Positions 27,384 through 36,741 of a stretch of 64,000 bases of DNA are shown piece after piece. The position numbers were made by a program, and so were the translations under genes. Position 1 is the stretch's first letter. Each line of letters starts with the position of its first letter. The notes beneath the pieces are model-generated. The model was not told the origin of the DNA. It made no database searches and saw only the letters and a program-made list of their open reading frames with translations. The DNA lies in NCBI RefSeq assembly GCF_003149185.1, contig NZ_QGDO01000006.1, forward strand, positions 62,001 through 126,000. Direction: 5' to 3'. The DNA is from Sediminitomix flava. GTDB lineage: Bacteria; Bacteroidota; Bacteroidia; Cytophagales; Flammeovirgaceae.

Positions 27384-27412
27384 TGTTGTATATATAGTTC
27401 TAAAAAAGTGAT

Positions 27413-27949
27413 ATGAAAAGACTACGTTTATTTACAACAGAACATGATCATTTTCAAAAAGCTTGGCAACTTTATGAAGATGCCTTTCCTATTGATGAAA
27501 AAAGAGAATTAGGTTTACAAAAAGAGATTATTAAGAATCCGAAATATCACTTTGATGTCATCTTTGATGAAGATGATTTTGTCGGATTTTTACTTTGGTG
27601 GGAGTTTGAAAGCTTTCGGTATATAGAGCATTTAGCTACGCTTTCAGTTCATAGAGGGAAAGGTTATGGTAAGCAGATTGTGAAGCAGTTTATTTCGGAG
27701 TCTGAAGATGTGATCATTTTAGAGGTAGACCTTCCAAAAGATGAGGTCAGTAAAAGACGAATAAATTTCTATGAACGAATAGATTTCAAGCTCAATCAAT
27801 ATCCTTACAAGCAATTGCCTCTAAGAAAAGGTGGGGAATATGTTGATATGCTTCTTATGTCATCCCCTCAAATCCTTTCTAAACAGGATGTAGACAGGTT
27901 TAAAGAACAATTTAAAACAGAATGTTATGAGCCATATTTCTTGGGATAG
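27413..27949 (+). CDS. GNAT family N-acetyltransferase
   Basis: A 178-residue GNAT. The acetyl-CoA pyrophosphate-binding motif is HRGKGYGKQIV (Q/RxxGxG/A), preceded by strands FVGFLLWWEFES and EHLATLSVH. Substrate is unknown. It lies between two CCACA palindromes, so it is probably monocistronic. The start is the first ATG; the next in-frame Met would remove the N-terminal strand. Confidence 0.88.
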   Translation: MKRLRLFTTEHDHFQKAWQLYEDAFPIDEKRELGLQKEIIKNPKYHFDVIFDEDDFVGFLLWWEFESFRYIEHLATLSVHRGKGYGKQIVKQFISESEDVIILEVDLPKDEVSKRRINFYERIDFKLNQYPYKQLPLRKGGEYVDMLLMSSPQILSKQDVDRFKEQFKTECYEPYFLG

Positions 27950-27951
27950 AA

Positions 27952-27989
27952 AAAATCCACAGTTTTCTATGATGAAAATTGTGGATTTT
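27952..27989. terminator. Bidirectional terminator, AAAATCCACA palindrome
   Basis: AAAATCCACA (27952-27961) and TGTGGATTTT (27980-27989), with inner TTTTC/GAAAA pairing, form a long stem between the convergent GNAT and sulfotransferase genes. Confidence 0.8.
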
Positions 27990-28001
27990 GAGTACTCAAA
28001 A

Positions 28002-28784
28002 CTACTGTAACTTTGCTCTTATTTTCAGTATTTGCCTGTAAATGAATTTATTGAAAAAGACATTTAATTGATAGTTCCAAGTATAATGACTCTTGTAGTA
28101 GGTAGTTGGTAATGAGGTGTTTTTGAGTTCTTCTTGGTGTTCTTTTATTCTTTTTGGGTAGAGCTCATTTTTTACATATTCGTACAACTGAATGTCTAGC
28201 TCATTAGCCTCTGTTAATAGTTTTAGTTTAGTCGGATTATTTAAGATCTCTTTCTTGATAGAGTTATCTTGAGCAATATTCATCTTTTTAAACTTAAGAT
28301 TAAGCTTTTCTGGGCTAGTAATCTTAAAAAGTTTCAAAGACTCATCAAAACGTTCAGTTAACCCAATAAAGAAATATTGTTCATTTAAAAGCCGTTTAGC
28401 TTTTTCTAAATCATCGTTACCTGCAATTCGCTTAACTTGTAGGTTACGCATATCTTTATTTTGAATCCATGTCTCAAAGTCCATTTTAAGACCATTTCGA
28501 AGACATTGATCCTGGTAATGAGAAGCGGTTCTAGTAAGAGGATCTCTTAAGAATGTAAATATGTGAAGGTCTTTATCATTAAGGTTTTTTGTGGGTTCTA
28601 CTAAGTTGTGACCCGCCAAGCATTCAACATTTCCGAATATTTTTTTTGCAAAGTTGAGATCATCTTGGCTGAAAATGGCTTTTTTATTTTTTAGGGTATC
28701 AACCTGTCCTTTACCAAAGGTATTTCTAAATATAAACTTCAATGAAGTACCAGCAGTTTTTTCGATATGTACGAATACTAACAT
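28002..28784 (-). CDS. Sulfotransferase family 2 protein
   Basis: A 260-residue cytosolic or Golgi-type-family enzyme that transfers sulfate from PAPS. The 5'-phosphosulfate loop is VFVHIEKTAGTSL (residues 3-15, the carbohydrate sulfotransferase variant of PKTG). The 3'-phosphate motif is FLRDPLTRTASHY (78-90). Bacterial members sulfate exopolysaccharide, lipopolysaccharide or peptides. There is no transmembrane segment. The terminal half is Lys-rich. No glycan operon is adjacent, so the acceptor is unknown. A TACTTTTG box at 28950-28957 (minus strand) could be its promoter, 166 bases upstream. Confidence 0.85.
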   Translation of the reverse strand: MLVFVHIEKTAGTSLKFIFRNTFGKGQVDTLKNKKAIFSQDDLNFAKKIFGNVECLAGHNLVEPTKNLNDKDLHIFTFLRDPLTRTASHYQDQCLRNGLKMDFETWIQNKDMRNLQVKRIAGNDDLEKAKRLLNEQYFFIGLTERFDESLKLFKITSPEKLNLKFKKMNIAQDNSIKKEILNNPTKLKLLTEANELDIQLYEYVKNELYPKRIKEHQEELKNTSLPTTYYKSHYTWNYQLNVFFNKFIYRQILKIRAKLQ

Positions 28785-28949
28785 AGTGATCAGTTTTAAA
28801 TATTTAAATATTACTCAGAGTGAATGCAAGAAAAGAGAAAAGGAAAAAAACTGAGATCTATAGTTTATTCGAAGAACTTAAGACCAAAAAATACCTTTTG
28901 AAAATCATCATTCGGGCTAAAAGTAATTGTGCTTTTATATAGATTGGTA

Positions 28950-28957
28950 CAAAAGTA
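28950..28957 (-). promoter_or_regulatory. Possible -7 box for the sulfotransferase gene
   Basis: Minus-strand TACTTTTG fits TAnnTTTG exactly but is 166 bases from the start codon and lacks a clear -33 TTG. Confidence 0.3.
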
Positions 28958-28972
28958 ATAATAATTAAAGAC

Positions 28973-29007
28973 ATAAAGCCACAGAACGAATTGTACTGTG
29001 GCTTTAT
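28973..29007. terminator. ATAAAGCCACAG palindrome terminator
   Basis: ATAAAGCCACAG (28973-28984) and CTGTGGCTTTAT (28996-29007) pair over 12 bases. It probably terminates the minus-strand SnoaL lipoprotein gene that ends at 29029. Confidence 0.75.
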
Positions 29008-29028
29008 ATCTTTTTCTGAACAGAAAAA

Positions 29029-29892
29029 TTAGAATTTTCCATTCTGGTTTTTCCAATTGCTTTTAGCTGGGATTTCCTCTATTGTATCCCAATGTTCCAC
29101 AATTTTCCCACCTTCAATTCTGAATAGATCATAGAAAGCGACATACTTCTTCATGAAAATCCCTTCAGATGCAGATAAAACGAAATTTCCTTCACCAAGA
29201 ATGAAGTGATTTTTCTCGTAAGTCATTGGTGTTCTCGCTTCAGCCATCGCAGAAAGTGCTTCACCAAGTCCTTTAAGTCCATCTTTCACATGTGGGTTAT
29301 GTTGGTGGTATTGAGTAGTTGAGATGTACTCTGTGATTTTGTCTGGATTTCCACCCATCAGAATATCTTTTACAAAGCCTTCAATAAGTTGTTTGTTCGC
29401 TTTAGTTTTATCTAAATCTTGAATTTCTGTAGGGCCATCAAATTGCGTTCTTCCAGAAGCAGTTTCGTCTACAATGTCTTGGAGATTATCCCAGTGCTCG
29501 ACAATTTTTCCATCTTCAAAACGGAAAATATCAAAGCCAGCTTTAGGGCCAAAGAAATTATATTTTGTATGTGTGACTACGTAATCACCATCTTCGAAAA
29601 CTCTTTGGATGTCAACTTTAGCTGAACCTTCGGGTAATTGTTGAAGAACAGCTCCAAAACCTGCTAAGCCATCAGCAACGGCAAGGTTATGTTGAATGTA
29701 TTTATTCGGGTTGATAAATGTGACAGGAGCAGAGTCTCCAGTTTCAATGCTTTTAAGAAGAGCTGTAACTTGTTCTTTTTTTGGAGTAGTCATTTTGGCT
29801 TTAGGTTCAGATGTTGAAGTTTTGTTTTCTGTATTTGTACAAGCACTAAATAAAGCAATAGCACTTAGGAGAATTAGCTGTATCGTTTTCAT
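29029..29892 (-). CDS. Lipoprotein with two SnoaL-like (NTF2 fold) domains
   Basis: A 287-residue lipoprotein (lipobox LFSAC near residue 17) with two tandem SnoaL/NTF2-like domains of about 120 residues. Both carry the YIQHN/YHQHN and DG-xGFG/LGEAL pattern and an EHWD motif near the end (IVEHWDNLQ and IVEHWDTIE). These folds bind small hydrophobic ligands or catalyse dehydratase/hydrolase chemistry. The frame extends to 29943, but the signal peptide starts at the ATG 29892, which is chosen. It follows an AraC regulator in the same direction, 98 bases away, and may be its target. Confidence 0.82.
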   Translation of the reverse strand: MKTIQLILLSAIALFSACTNTENKTSTSEPKAKMTTPKKEQVTALLKSIETGDSAPVTFINPNKYIQHNLAVADGLAGFGAVLQQLPEGSAKVDIQRVFEDGDYVVTHTKYNFFGPKAGFDIFRFEDGKIVEHWDNLQDIVDETASGRTQFDGPTEIQDLDKTKANKQLIEGFVKDILMGGNPDKITEYISTTQYHQHNPHVKDGLKGLGEALSAMAEARTPMTYEKNHFILGEGNFVLSASEGIFMKKYVAFYDLFRIEGGKIVEHWDTIEEIPAKSNWKNQNGKF

Positions 29893-29989
29893 TTTTCTTT
29901 CTGTTTTAATGACAATACAAAGCTCCGAAATCTGACCTAGCACTTAAAGGTTCTTTTTTCTTCTTGAATGGTACTTTTCTCCCATCTGA

Positions 29990-30859
29990 TTACTTCAATT
30001 GTGTTTTGAAGTGAATAGGGGATTGTTGAGTATGCTTTTTAAAGTACTTTGTGAAATAAGAAGGGTCTTCAAAACCTAGTTCGTAACTGATTTCTTTTAC
30101 ATTTTTCTGATCGTGAACAAGCATTCTTTTAGCATGAAGAACGATACATTCATCAATCAACTGTTTTGGTGTTTTATCGATGAGGTTTGTTGTGATTTTG
30201 TGCAGTTGCTTTTCAGTTTGATTGAGTTGAGACGCATAGAATTGAACAGACTTTTCTTTCCAGAAATTTTCTTGAAGGAGCTGATGAAAGGATAGTAGAA
30301 CTTCTTTCTGAGGACTATTTTCTATGATTTTTATTCCTGTTTTTTGAAAAACACGCTCTGCATGTAGCATGAAATTGTGTAAGTCATTTCTAAGGATACT
30401 CTCATCGATTTCATCAAATGGTAGAGCCAATTCAGTCGAAATGCTCTTTATGACATTTTTAAGAGAAACTTCTGTACCTATAAATAATGGAAGTCTTTCA
30501 TATAAAGAATTCCAAAGTAAAGAGCGGTTTAAATAATTGCTGTGCGTTTGTGTGGCACAAAAGAAATCATCTGTGAATAGTATAATTTTACCATCGTAAG
30601 AATGTCCTCCATTCGCCCCAAATTTATTGATTGCATTGAATGGGATGAAAAGAAGATCGTTTTCATTCAGCTTATGGTCAATAAAGTCGACTTGATGAAT
30701 CGTTTCACCTTTTTCAATCCAGAGTATCTGAAAAAATTGAGCACGATGAGGCGTTTCTAGAGGTGTATTTTTTTGAAATAGATCAGATATTCGGATAATC
30801 TCAATCCCGATAGGTTGCTTCTGGTTGTTGAACTGGACTTTAGAAATTTCTTCGTGCAT
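29990..30859 (-). CDS. AraC family transcriptional regulator
   Basis: A 289-residue regulator with an N-terminal cupin-type domain (YDGKIILF, INKFGANGG) and a C-terminal double helix-turn-helix (LHKITTNLIDKTPKQLI, then SYELGFEDPSYFTKYFKKHT), the standard arrangement for AraC proteins that sense small molecules. It is encoded upstream of the SnoaL lipoprotein and divergent from the beta-propeller lipoprotein, separated by 231 bases, so either neighbour could be controlled. The effector is unknown. Confidence 0.9.
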   Translation of the reverse strand: MHEEISKVQFNNQKQPIGIEIIRISDLFQKNTPLETPHRAQFFQILWIEKGETIHQVDFIDHKLNENDLLFIPFNAINKFGANGGHSYDGKIILFTDDFFCATQTHSNYLNRSLLWNSLYERLPLFIGTEVSLKNVIKSISTELALPFDEIDESILRNDLHNFMLHAERVFQKTGIKIIENSPQKEVLLSFHQLLQENFWKEKSVQFYASQLNQTEKQLHKITTNLIDKTPKQLIDECIVLHAKRMLVHDQKNVKEISYELGFEDPSYFTKYFKKHTQQSPIHFKTQLK

Positions 30860-31090
30860 CTTTTCTGATTTTGTGGTAAAAATATGATTTAAGAGTCTAT
30901 ATGGAAAGTTGACTTTCTGAGTGTTTAATGTTATTAGAATGAAGAGTGTTTGATAAGTTGTGAGATAAAAGTAAATACTCTAATATTCAATTGTTTTAAA
31001 CTTGATAATCAGATATGTTTGTACTTTGTTAATACAAAATTCTATTATTTTTTAATCAACCCTTTTTATACTAAATACACCCAATTAATT

Positions 31091-32929
31091 ATGAAACAAA
31101 CATTTTACAAATGGCTAACTATTGTATGCATTGCATTCTTGATAACTAATGTTTCATGTCAAAATGAAGAAGTAATCGATCAATATTTGAGTGGAGATAT
31201 AACTCTTAATCTGAAGATGGGTAATGAAAATAAAATTACTCAAAGTAGATTATCGTCAGAGGTTTCTACTGATGATTTTTCTATACTTATTAACCTGGTT
31301 GGCTCAGAAGATACTACTGCATTTTATCCTCGATATGTAGATATGCCTTCTAGTATTACGTTGAGACAAGGAGGTTACATTTTGTCTGCTTATTCAGGAA
31401 CTGAACAAAGTGCCTCTTTTGAAAATCCAGTTTATTACGGAGAGACTGAATTTGAGGTAACAGCAAGTAATGAAACGGCAGTAAGTGTAGAGTGTTTATT
31501 ATCTAATGCTAAAGTAAGAGTAAGTTTTACTGAAGATGCTATTACTCGTTACCCCGATATTTATGCGACTATTAATCATGGTATTGATACTTTGATATAT
31601 ACTCAAGGTGAGAATCAAGCTGGATATTTTGGATTAAGTGATAATGATTCAATTTATCTAGATATGACGATATATTATACTGAAAATGATGTATTGGAAA
31701 CTTATGAAAAAAGCTATGAAGGAGTAAAGGCCAATGACTTCTATTCTATAACGATCAATGCATCTTTAGACGGGCAAGCCTCAGTAGGAGTAAGCATAGG
31801 TGATGAGAATGTTATTGAGGATGAAATTATACTTGGTGAAGAGACTGAGATCTTGACTTGGAGTAACTATTTTGGAGATATAGATAAAGATGAAGAGGTA
31901 TTTAGTCTGATTGAAAGTATAAATGGAGGTTATATTTTAGCAGGGTACAAACAAGGGGATGCATGGCTTTTTAAACTTGATGAAAAAGGTGAATTACTTT
32001 GGGAGCAAGAACAACTATCAGGTGATGAAATTAGAGGTATAGCAGAAGATGATTTAGGAAATATATTAATTGTTGGAGTAACGAGTACGCTTGGTAACGG
32101 AGAGGATGATATTCTTTTTGCTAAACTAGATCATGATGGAAATATAGTTTGGGAAAAAACATTTGGAGGAGACTATAATGATATTGCATTCTCTATTGAG
32201 AAAAGTAAAGATGACAATTACTTTATAGTTGGCAGTAAAGAGGTCGAACATAACGAGTATGATTTGTGGGTTATGAAGATAGACAGTGAAGGGAATCTAA
32301 TATGGGAATATACTTCATCTATTTTAGGAGGATTCACAGGAGCTCAGTCAATTTCAGAAAATACTGAATATGATTTATTTATTTCGGGTTACACTAATAA
32401 GAATAATCTAGTTATCTCAAAGTTGAATTCTGATGGTGTATTGATTTGGGAAAAAGTTTTTAATGATACAGTTTTTTTTAGCAATCCAGGGGGGATGACT
32501 CATAAAGCTAGTCTGATTGTTTCTAGTGAAGGCTATATTTATTGGGTAGGAAATAAATGGTCCAATAATAATATTGATTTTTGGTTATTAAAACTTGATT
32601 CATCTAATAATGTTTTATGGGAGACAAGTATTGGTGGAGGAGGTTCTGATTATGGAAACTCAGTAACAGAGGATGTTGATGGAAGTCTATTACTTGTAGG
32701 GAGAACATATAGTAAAGGAGCTGGTAGCACTGATGCATGGGTTATAAAAGTTGACACTGAAGGAAACCTTCTTTGGGATATTACTTATGGAAACACAAGC
32801 TTGGATGCAGCTAATGATGTTATTAAAAGTAAGGGTGGAGAAATAGTAACCGTAGGCTATACTAGAGTACCAGATACAGGGGATAATCAGGCTTGGGTGC
32901 TAAAGTTAAATGAAAGCGGAGAATTATAA
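31091..32929 (+). CDS. DUF4493 lipoprotein with seven-bladed beta-propeller
   Basis: A 612-residue lipoprotein. The signal peptide starts at the ATG 31091 and ends in lipobox VSC; the frame upstream has no Met suited to a signal. Residues about 25-235 are a DUF4493-type domain common in Bacteroidota surface lipoproteins. Residues about 245-612 form tandem repeats of ~50 residues around K(L/I)D-x-(D/E)G-x-(L/I)WE, seen six times and a seventh cut at the stop, the pattern of a PQQ/delta-60-like seven-blade propeller. It probably binds ligands or proteins at the cell surface. Regulation by the divergent AraC gene is possible. Confidence 0.8.
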   Translation: MKQTFYKWLTIVCIAFLITNVSCQNEEVIDQYLSGDITLNLKMGNENKITQSRLSSEVSTDDFSILINLVGSEDTTAFYPRYVDMPSSITLRQGGYILSAYSGTEQSASFENPVYYGETEFEVTASNETAVSVECLLSNAKVRVSFTEDAITRYPDIYATINHGIDTLIYTQGENQAGYFGLSDNDSIYLDMTIYYTENDVLETYEKSYEGVKANDFYSITINASLDGQASVGVSIGDENVIEDEIILGEETEILTWSNYFGDIDKDEEVFSLIESINGGYILAGYKQGDAWLFKLDEKGELLWEQEQLSGDEIRGIAEDDLGNILIVGVTSTLGNGEDDILFAKLDHDGNIVWEKTFGGDYNDIAFSIEKSKDDNYFIVGSKEVEHNEYDLWVMKIDSEGNLIWEYTSSILGGFTGAQSISENTEYDLFISGYTNKNNLVISKLNSDGVLIWEKVFNDTVFFSNPGGMTHKASLIVSSEGYIYWVGNKWSNNNIDFWLLKLDSSNNVLWETSIGGGGSDYGNSVTEDVDGSLLLVGRTYSKGAGSTDAWVIKVDTEGNLLWDITYGNTSLDAANDVIKSKGGEIVTVGYTRVPDTGDNQAWVLKLNESGEL

Positions 32930-32956
32930 TTCTTTGTTTGAATTATATTGAAATAA

Positions 32957-32995
32957 AAAATCCACAGTATTCTTATTTGAACACTGTGGATTTTT
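32957..32995. terminator. Bidirectional terminator, AAATCCACAGT palindrome
   Basis: AAATCCACAGT and ACTGTGGATTT pair, with inner TTC/GAA, between the convergent propeller lipoprotein and M3 peptidase genes; T- and A-runs flank both sides. Confidence 0.85.
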
Positions 32996-33021
32996 GTATT
33001 GAATTGGTTTAGAAAAGAAGA

Positions 33022-35145
33022 TTATCTAGCTGCTTTATCATTTACAAGTAGACCTCTTTTCTTCAATAAAGGCTCAATGCTAGGCTCTTTACCTCTGAAT
33101 TTCTTGTAAAGTGTCATTGCTTCTTCTGTTCCACCTCTTTCAAGGATATTTGAACGGAATTTAGCTGCTGTCTCTTTATCAAATAATCCATTTTCTTTGA
33201 AGGCTTCAAAAGCATCAGCATCCAATACTTCAGCCCAGATGTAGGCATAGTAACCCGAAGAATATCCTCCGTAGAAAATGTGGTTGAAGTAAGTTGAACG
33301 GTAACGAACTGTGATTTCAGGAATCATACCTAATGCGTTCATAGCTTTGTCTTCAAATGCAGCTGCGTCTACTTCTTCTTCAGAAGTGATTGTGTGCCAT
33401 TGCATATCCAAGAATGAAGCCGCTAAGTATTCTACAGTTGCAAATCCTTGGTTGAAGTTTCCTGCTTTTCTTACTTTCTCGACTAGTTCAGTAGGGATTA
33501 CTTCGCCAGTCTCGTAGTGTTTTGCATATAAAGCAAGCATTTCTGGCTCACCTGTCCAGTTTTCCATAACTTGAGATGGAAGCTCTACAAAGTCTCTCGC
33601 TACAGAAGTACCCGAAAGACTGTTGTACTTACAGTTAGAAAGCAATCCGTGAAGTGCATGACCGAACTCGTGGAATAGCGTTTCAACTTCGTCCATGCTC
33701 AAAAGTGCAGGCTTATCACCTACAGGCTCAGAGAAGTTACAAACCATAGAGATTACAGGAGTAACACCTTCTGATTGCTTACGGTAGCTCGTCATCCAAG
33801 CACCAACACGCTTAGAAGCACGAGGGTGGAAATCTGCATACAATAATCCTACGTGCGTACCATCAGCTTCTTTTACTTCATAAACGGAAGCCTCTGGGTG
33901 ATATTTAGGAATATCAGTTCTTTCAGTAAATGAAAGACCATAAAGTTTTTCAGCCAAAAGGAATGCTCCGTCCAATACGTTTTCCAATTGGAAATAAGGA
34001 CGTAATTCGTTTTCGTCTAGGTTGAATTTTTGCTTCTTCAATTTCTCAGCATAAAACCACCAGTCCCAGCCAGCAAGTTTGAAGTTACCACCTTCTTTAT
34101 CAATGATTTTTTGTAATTCAGAAGCTTCACGCTTAGCCATTGGAAGAGCAGCGTCCCAGATTTCTGTCAAGAAATCAGTTACTTTCTGAGGCTCTTTAGC
34201 CATGTTTTCAGCCAAAATGAAATCTGCATGAGAGTCATAGCCCAATAGGTTTGCTTTCTTCAGACGAAGAGAAGCAATTTTAGAAATGATGGCTTTGTTG
34301 TCGTTCTCATTTCCGTTATCACCTCTTTTGATATAAGCCGTATAGATTTCCTCTCTCAATTTTCTGTTTTCAGCATATTGTAAAAAAGGAATCATACTTG
34401 GTTTCTGAAGCGTAAACAACCACTTACCTTCATGACCTGCTGCTTTTGCTGCGCTTGCCGCTCCACCTTTTACCGCTTCAGGAAGACCCGCCAAGTCTTT
34501 TTCATCTTCAATGATAAGTTGGTAAGCATTTGTTTCAGCCAATACATTCTCACCAAACTTCAACGAAAGCATAGAAAGCTCTTTGTTGATTTCACGGAAA
34601 GAAGCTTGCTTATCTTCTGCAAGGTTTGCTCCACCTCTTACAAAACCTTTGTATGTTTTCTCAAGAAGAACTTTTTGCTCTTCAGAAAGCTCTAGTTTAT
34701 CTTTTTGCTCATAAACCGCTTTTACTCTTGCAAAAAGAGCTGGGTTTAGGTTGATGTCATCTGAATGAGCTGAAAGTAATGGCGAAACTTCTTTCGCAAT
34801 TGATTGAAGCTCGTCATTGGTGTTCGCTGACATCATGTTGTAGAAAACAGTAGACACTCTGTCTAACAATTTTCCAGAAAATTCAAGCGCTTCAATCGTA
34901 TTAGCGAAAGTAGCCGCATCTTTATTATCAATGATCTTTTGTATTTCAGCCTTATGTGCTTCCATCCCCTGTTTGAAAGCCGGTAAGTAATGACCATTTT
35001 GAATTTGCTCAAATGGAGGAACTTCAAAAGGTGTTTCGTATGCTGAAAAGAATGGATTTTCTTGATCTAGCATGTTATCATTTTTCGGTGTACTGCAAGC
35101 CATCATGAGACTACCTGCAGCTAAACTCATTAAGATTTTTTTCAC
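33022..35145 (-). CDS. M3 family metallopeptidase (Dcp-like), lipoprotein
   Basis: A 707-residue peptidyl-dipeptidase/oligopeptidase-type zinc enzyme. The zinc motif HEFGH begins at H492, with the third ligand Glu in the downstream SGTSVARDFVELPSQVMENW segment. Unlike cytosolic E. coli Dcp, it begins with a lipoprotein signal (LMMAC), so it acts in the periplasm or at the outer membrane, presumably degrading peptides. Full length for the family. Single gene; no peptide-transport genes adjacent. Confidence 0.93.
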   Translation of the reverse strand: MKKILMSLAAGSLMMACSTPKNDNMLDQENPFFSAYETPFEVPPFEQIQNGHYLPAFKQGMEAHKAEIQKIIDNKDAATFANTIEALEFSGKLLDRVSTVFYNMMSANTNDELQSIAKEVSPLLSAHSDDINLNPALFARVKAVYEQKDKLELSEEQKVLLEKTYKGFVRGGANLAEDKQASFREINKELSMLSLKFGENVLAETNAYQLIIEDEKDLAGLPEAVKGGAASAAKAAGHEGKWLFTLQKPSMIPFLQYAENRKLREEIYTAYIKRGDNGNENDNKAIISKIASLRLKKANLLGYDSHADFILAENMAKEPQKVTDFLTEIWDAALPMAKREASELQKIIDKEGGNFKLAGWDWWFYAEKLKKQKFNLDENELRPYFQLENVLDGAFLLAEKLYGLSFTERTDIPKYHPEASVYEVKEADGTHVGLLYADFHPRASKRVGAWMTSYRKQSEGVTPVISMVCNFSEPVGDKPALLSMDEVETLFHEFGHALHGLLSNCKYNSLSGTSVARDFVELPSQVMENWTGEPEMLALYAKHYETGEVIPTELVEKVRKAGNFNQGFATVEYLAASFLDMQWHTITSEEEVDAAAFEDKAMNALGMIPEITVRYRSTYFNHIFYGGYSSGYYAYIWAEVLDADAFEAFKENGLFDKETAAKFRSNILERGGTEEAMTLYKKFRGKEPSIEPLLKKRGLLVNDKAAR

Positions 35146-35423
35146 TATGATACCTTTCTTTAAGTAAAAAAATAAACGTTATACCAGAGGTATGAAAACA
35201 CTTTTTTTTACAAACTATTTTCAAAGAGCGTCAGCGTGAAATGCGTCTTCCTCTTGGTAAACATGAAATTACAAGGAATTAGAATATTATATCCTTAATA
35301 AATGCAAAATTCTAAATAACTGTAAATTGTGAATGTGTGTTTTCAGCGACAATACGCATTCTTCAAATAACTAAAATGTGTAAATTGCTAGATATACAAA
35401 TCTTTGGTTAGAGCTAACGAACG

Positions 35424-36632
35424 GTGAACATTCCTGAAGAATATAGATTTATTGTCCAACTCGGACGTGCCTTGCACAAGTATGGCGTTCCTTCTTATCG
35501 AATTCAAGAGTACTTGAAAGAAGTTTCTGCGACTCAGAATATTCAAGGTGATTTTATGGATTTACCCACATGGGTAAATTATGTATTTTATGATTCTGAA
35601 GATCAGCACACCTATAATTATATCCGTAACGTTCAGCCCGGCGAATATAACTTAAGTGCTTTGGGGGAAACGGTGGATATTACCAATCAATTTCTTTCAG
35701 GAGAATTGAAAGTTTCTGAAGCGAGACAGGCTTTGAAAGACTTGGAGCAGAAGCCAATGCTACATCGTAAAATGGTACAAGCTTTTGCTTATGGCGTGAC
35801 TGCTTCTGCATTTTCAATTTTGATGGAAGCGAATTATATCACGATTATCACTTCTTTTATCATTGGTTTTGTGATAGGTGCTTTTGCAATCATGGCACAG
35901 CGTTCGTCTTATCTCAATTCGGCACTCGAATCTTTAGCCGCATTTATTGCTACAATTTTAACGGGTTGTATATACTTTTTCTTTCCGCAAGTAAATCTAT
36001 TACTGACAGTTATTGCCTCTATCATCGTTTTTGTACCTGGTATGGCAATTACGCGTGCTTTAGAGGAAATCACCTCTAAGAGTTTAGTTTCGGGTACCGC
36101 AAAATTGTTTGATGCTTTAGTTTCTTTATTCAAGCAGTTTTTTGGTGTAATGCTAGGGCTTTCAATCTGGAAATATATTTTTGATCTGCCACCAATGACG
36201 GCTGGTACTGTTCCGCCATCTTGGTTAGGCTGGATAGCAATACCCTTATTTTTATTGAGCTTAGTTCCTATTTTCAATATTCGAAAGAAAGATATTGTAG
36301 GTTGTGTTATCATTGGTTTTATCAGCTACGGGTTGATGCTTTCTTTGGATGAACTAGGTCCAATGGTCAGTACATTTATTGCATCTGTATCTGTGATTTT
36401 GATAAGTAAACTAATCAAGAAAATTACAGCATCTCCAGAAATTATATTTTCTACTTTAGGTATTCTAATGCTCGTGCCAGGAAGTAAAGCTTTTCTTGGT
36501 TTGAGTAGTGCTTTTCAAATCAATGAAACAGTAGATAATGCGAGTCAGATCGGTTTGCAAGTAGCTTATATTTTGATGGGAGTAATTGGAGGATTAATAT
36601 TCTCGGGTGTATTTAAACAAACGAAGGGCTAA
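35424..36632 (+). CDS. Threonine/serine exporter ThrE family protein
   Basis: A 402-residue inner-membrane protein with the cytosolic ThrE N-terminal region (RALHKYGVPSYRIQEYLKEVS, residues about 10-115) fused to the membrane part of about ten segments, ending GGLIFSGVFKQTKG. Fused single-chain ThrE is one of two known layouts; the other splits it in two genes. It starts at GTG (35424), because no ATG lies between that codon and the conserved N-terminus, and the upstream frame lacks one. Substrate specificity (Thr, Ser, possibly other amino acids) is inferred by family. Confidence 0.88.
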   Translation: MNIPEEYRFIVQLGRALHKYGVPSYRIQEYLKEVSATQNIQGDFMDLPTWVNYVFYDSEDQHTYNYIRNVQPGEYNLSALGETVDITNQFLSGELKVSEARQALKDLEQKPMLHRKMVQAFAYGVTASAFSILMEANYITIITSFIIGFVIGAFAIMAQRSSYLNSALESLAAFIATILTGCIYFFFPQVNLLLTVIASIIVFVPGMAITRALEEITSKSLVSGTAKLFDALVSLFKQFFGVMLGLSIWKYIFDLPPMTAGTVPPSWLGWIAIPLFLLSLVPIFNIRKKDIVGCVIIGFISYGLMLSLDELGPMVSTFIASVSVILISKLIKKITASPEIIFSTLGILMLVPGSKAFLGLSSAFQINETVDNASQIGLQVAYILMGVIGGLIFSGVFKQTKG

Positions 36633-36667
36633 TATAAAAATAGGTTTTATTTAATTTATAGTCTTAC

Positions 36668-36675
36668 TACTTTTG
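36668..36675 (+). promoter_or_regulatory. Candidate -7 box of the beta-barrel gene
   Basis: TACTTTTG matches TAnnTTTG, 66 bases before the ATG at 36742. A hairpin lies between box and gene. Confidence 0.5.
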
Positions 36676-36683
36676 TGGCGTAG

Positions 36684-36701
36684 TCTCACGATGAGGTGAG
36701 A
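36684..36701 (+). terminator. TCTCAC/GTGAGA hairpin followed by AATTTTTT
   Basis: TCTCAC (36684-36689) and GTGAGA (36696-36701) followed by AATTTTTT. It either terminates the ThrE gene or is a leader attenuator of the next gene, since a promoter box lies just before it. Confidence 0.55.
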
Positions 36702-36741
36702 AATTTTTTAGATAAGATAAATTATATAGAAACTATTTTTT

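Noticed and set aside
28865-29056. 63-residue minus-strand frame
   Set aside because: It overlaps a terminator palindrome (28973-29007) and the 3' end of the SnoaL gene. It starts out of phase with any known signal and its composition is biased to Phe/Lys/Tyr as in AT-rich non-coding DNA.
24742-32995. CCACAGT palindromes considered as CRISPR repeats
   Set aside because: They are spaced by whole genes and have variable loops and palindromic arms, not short uniform spacers.
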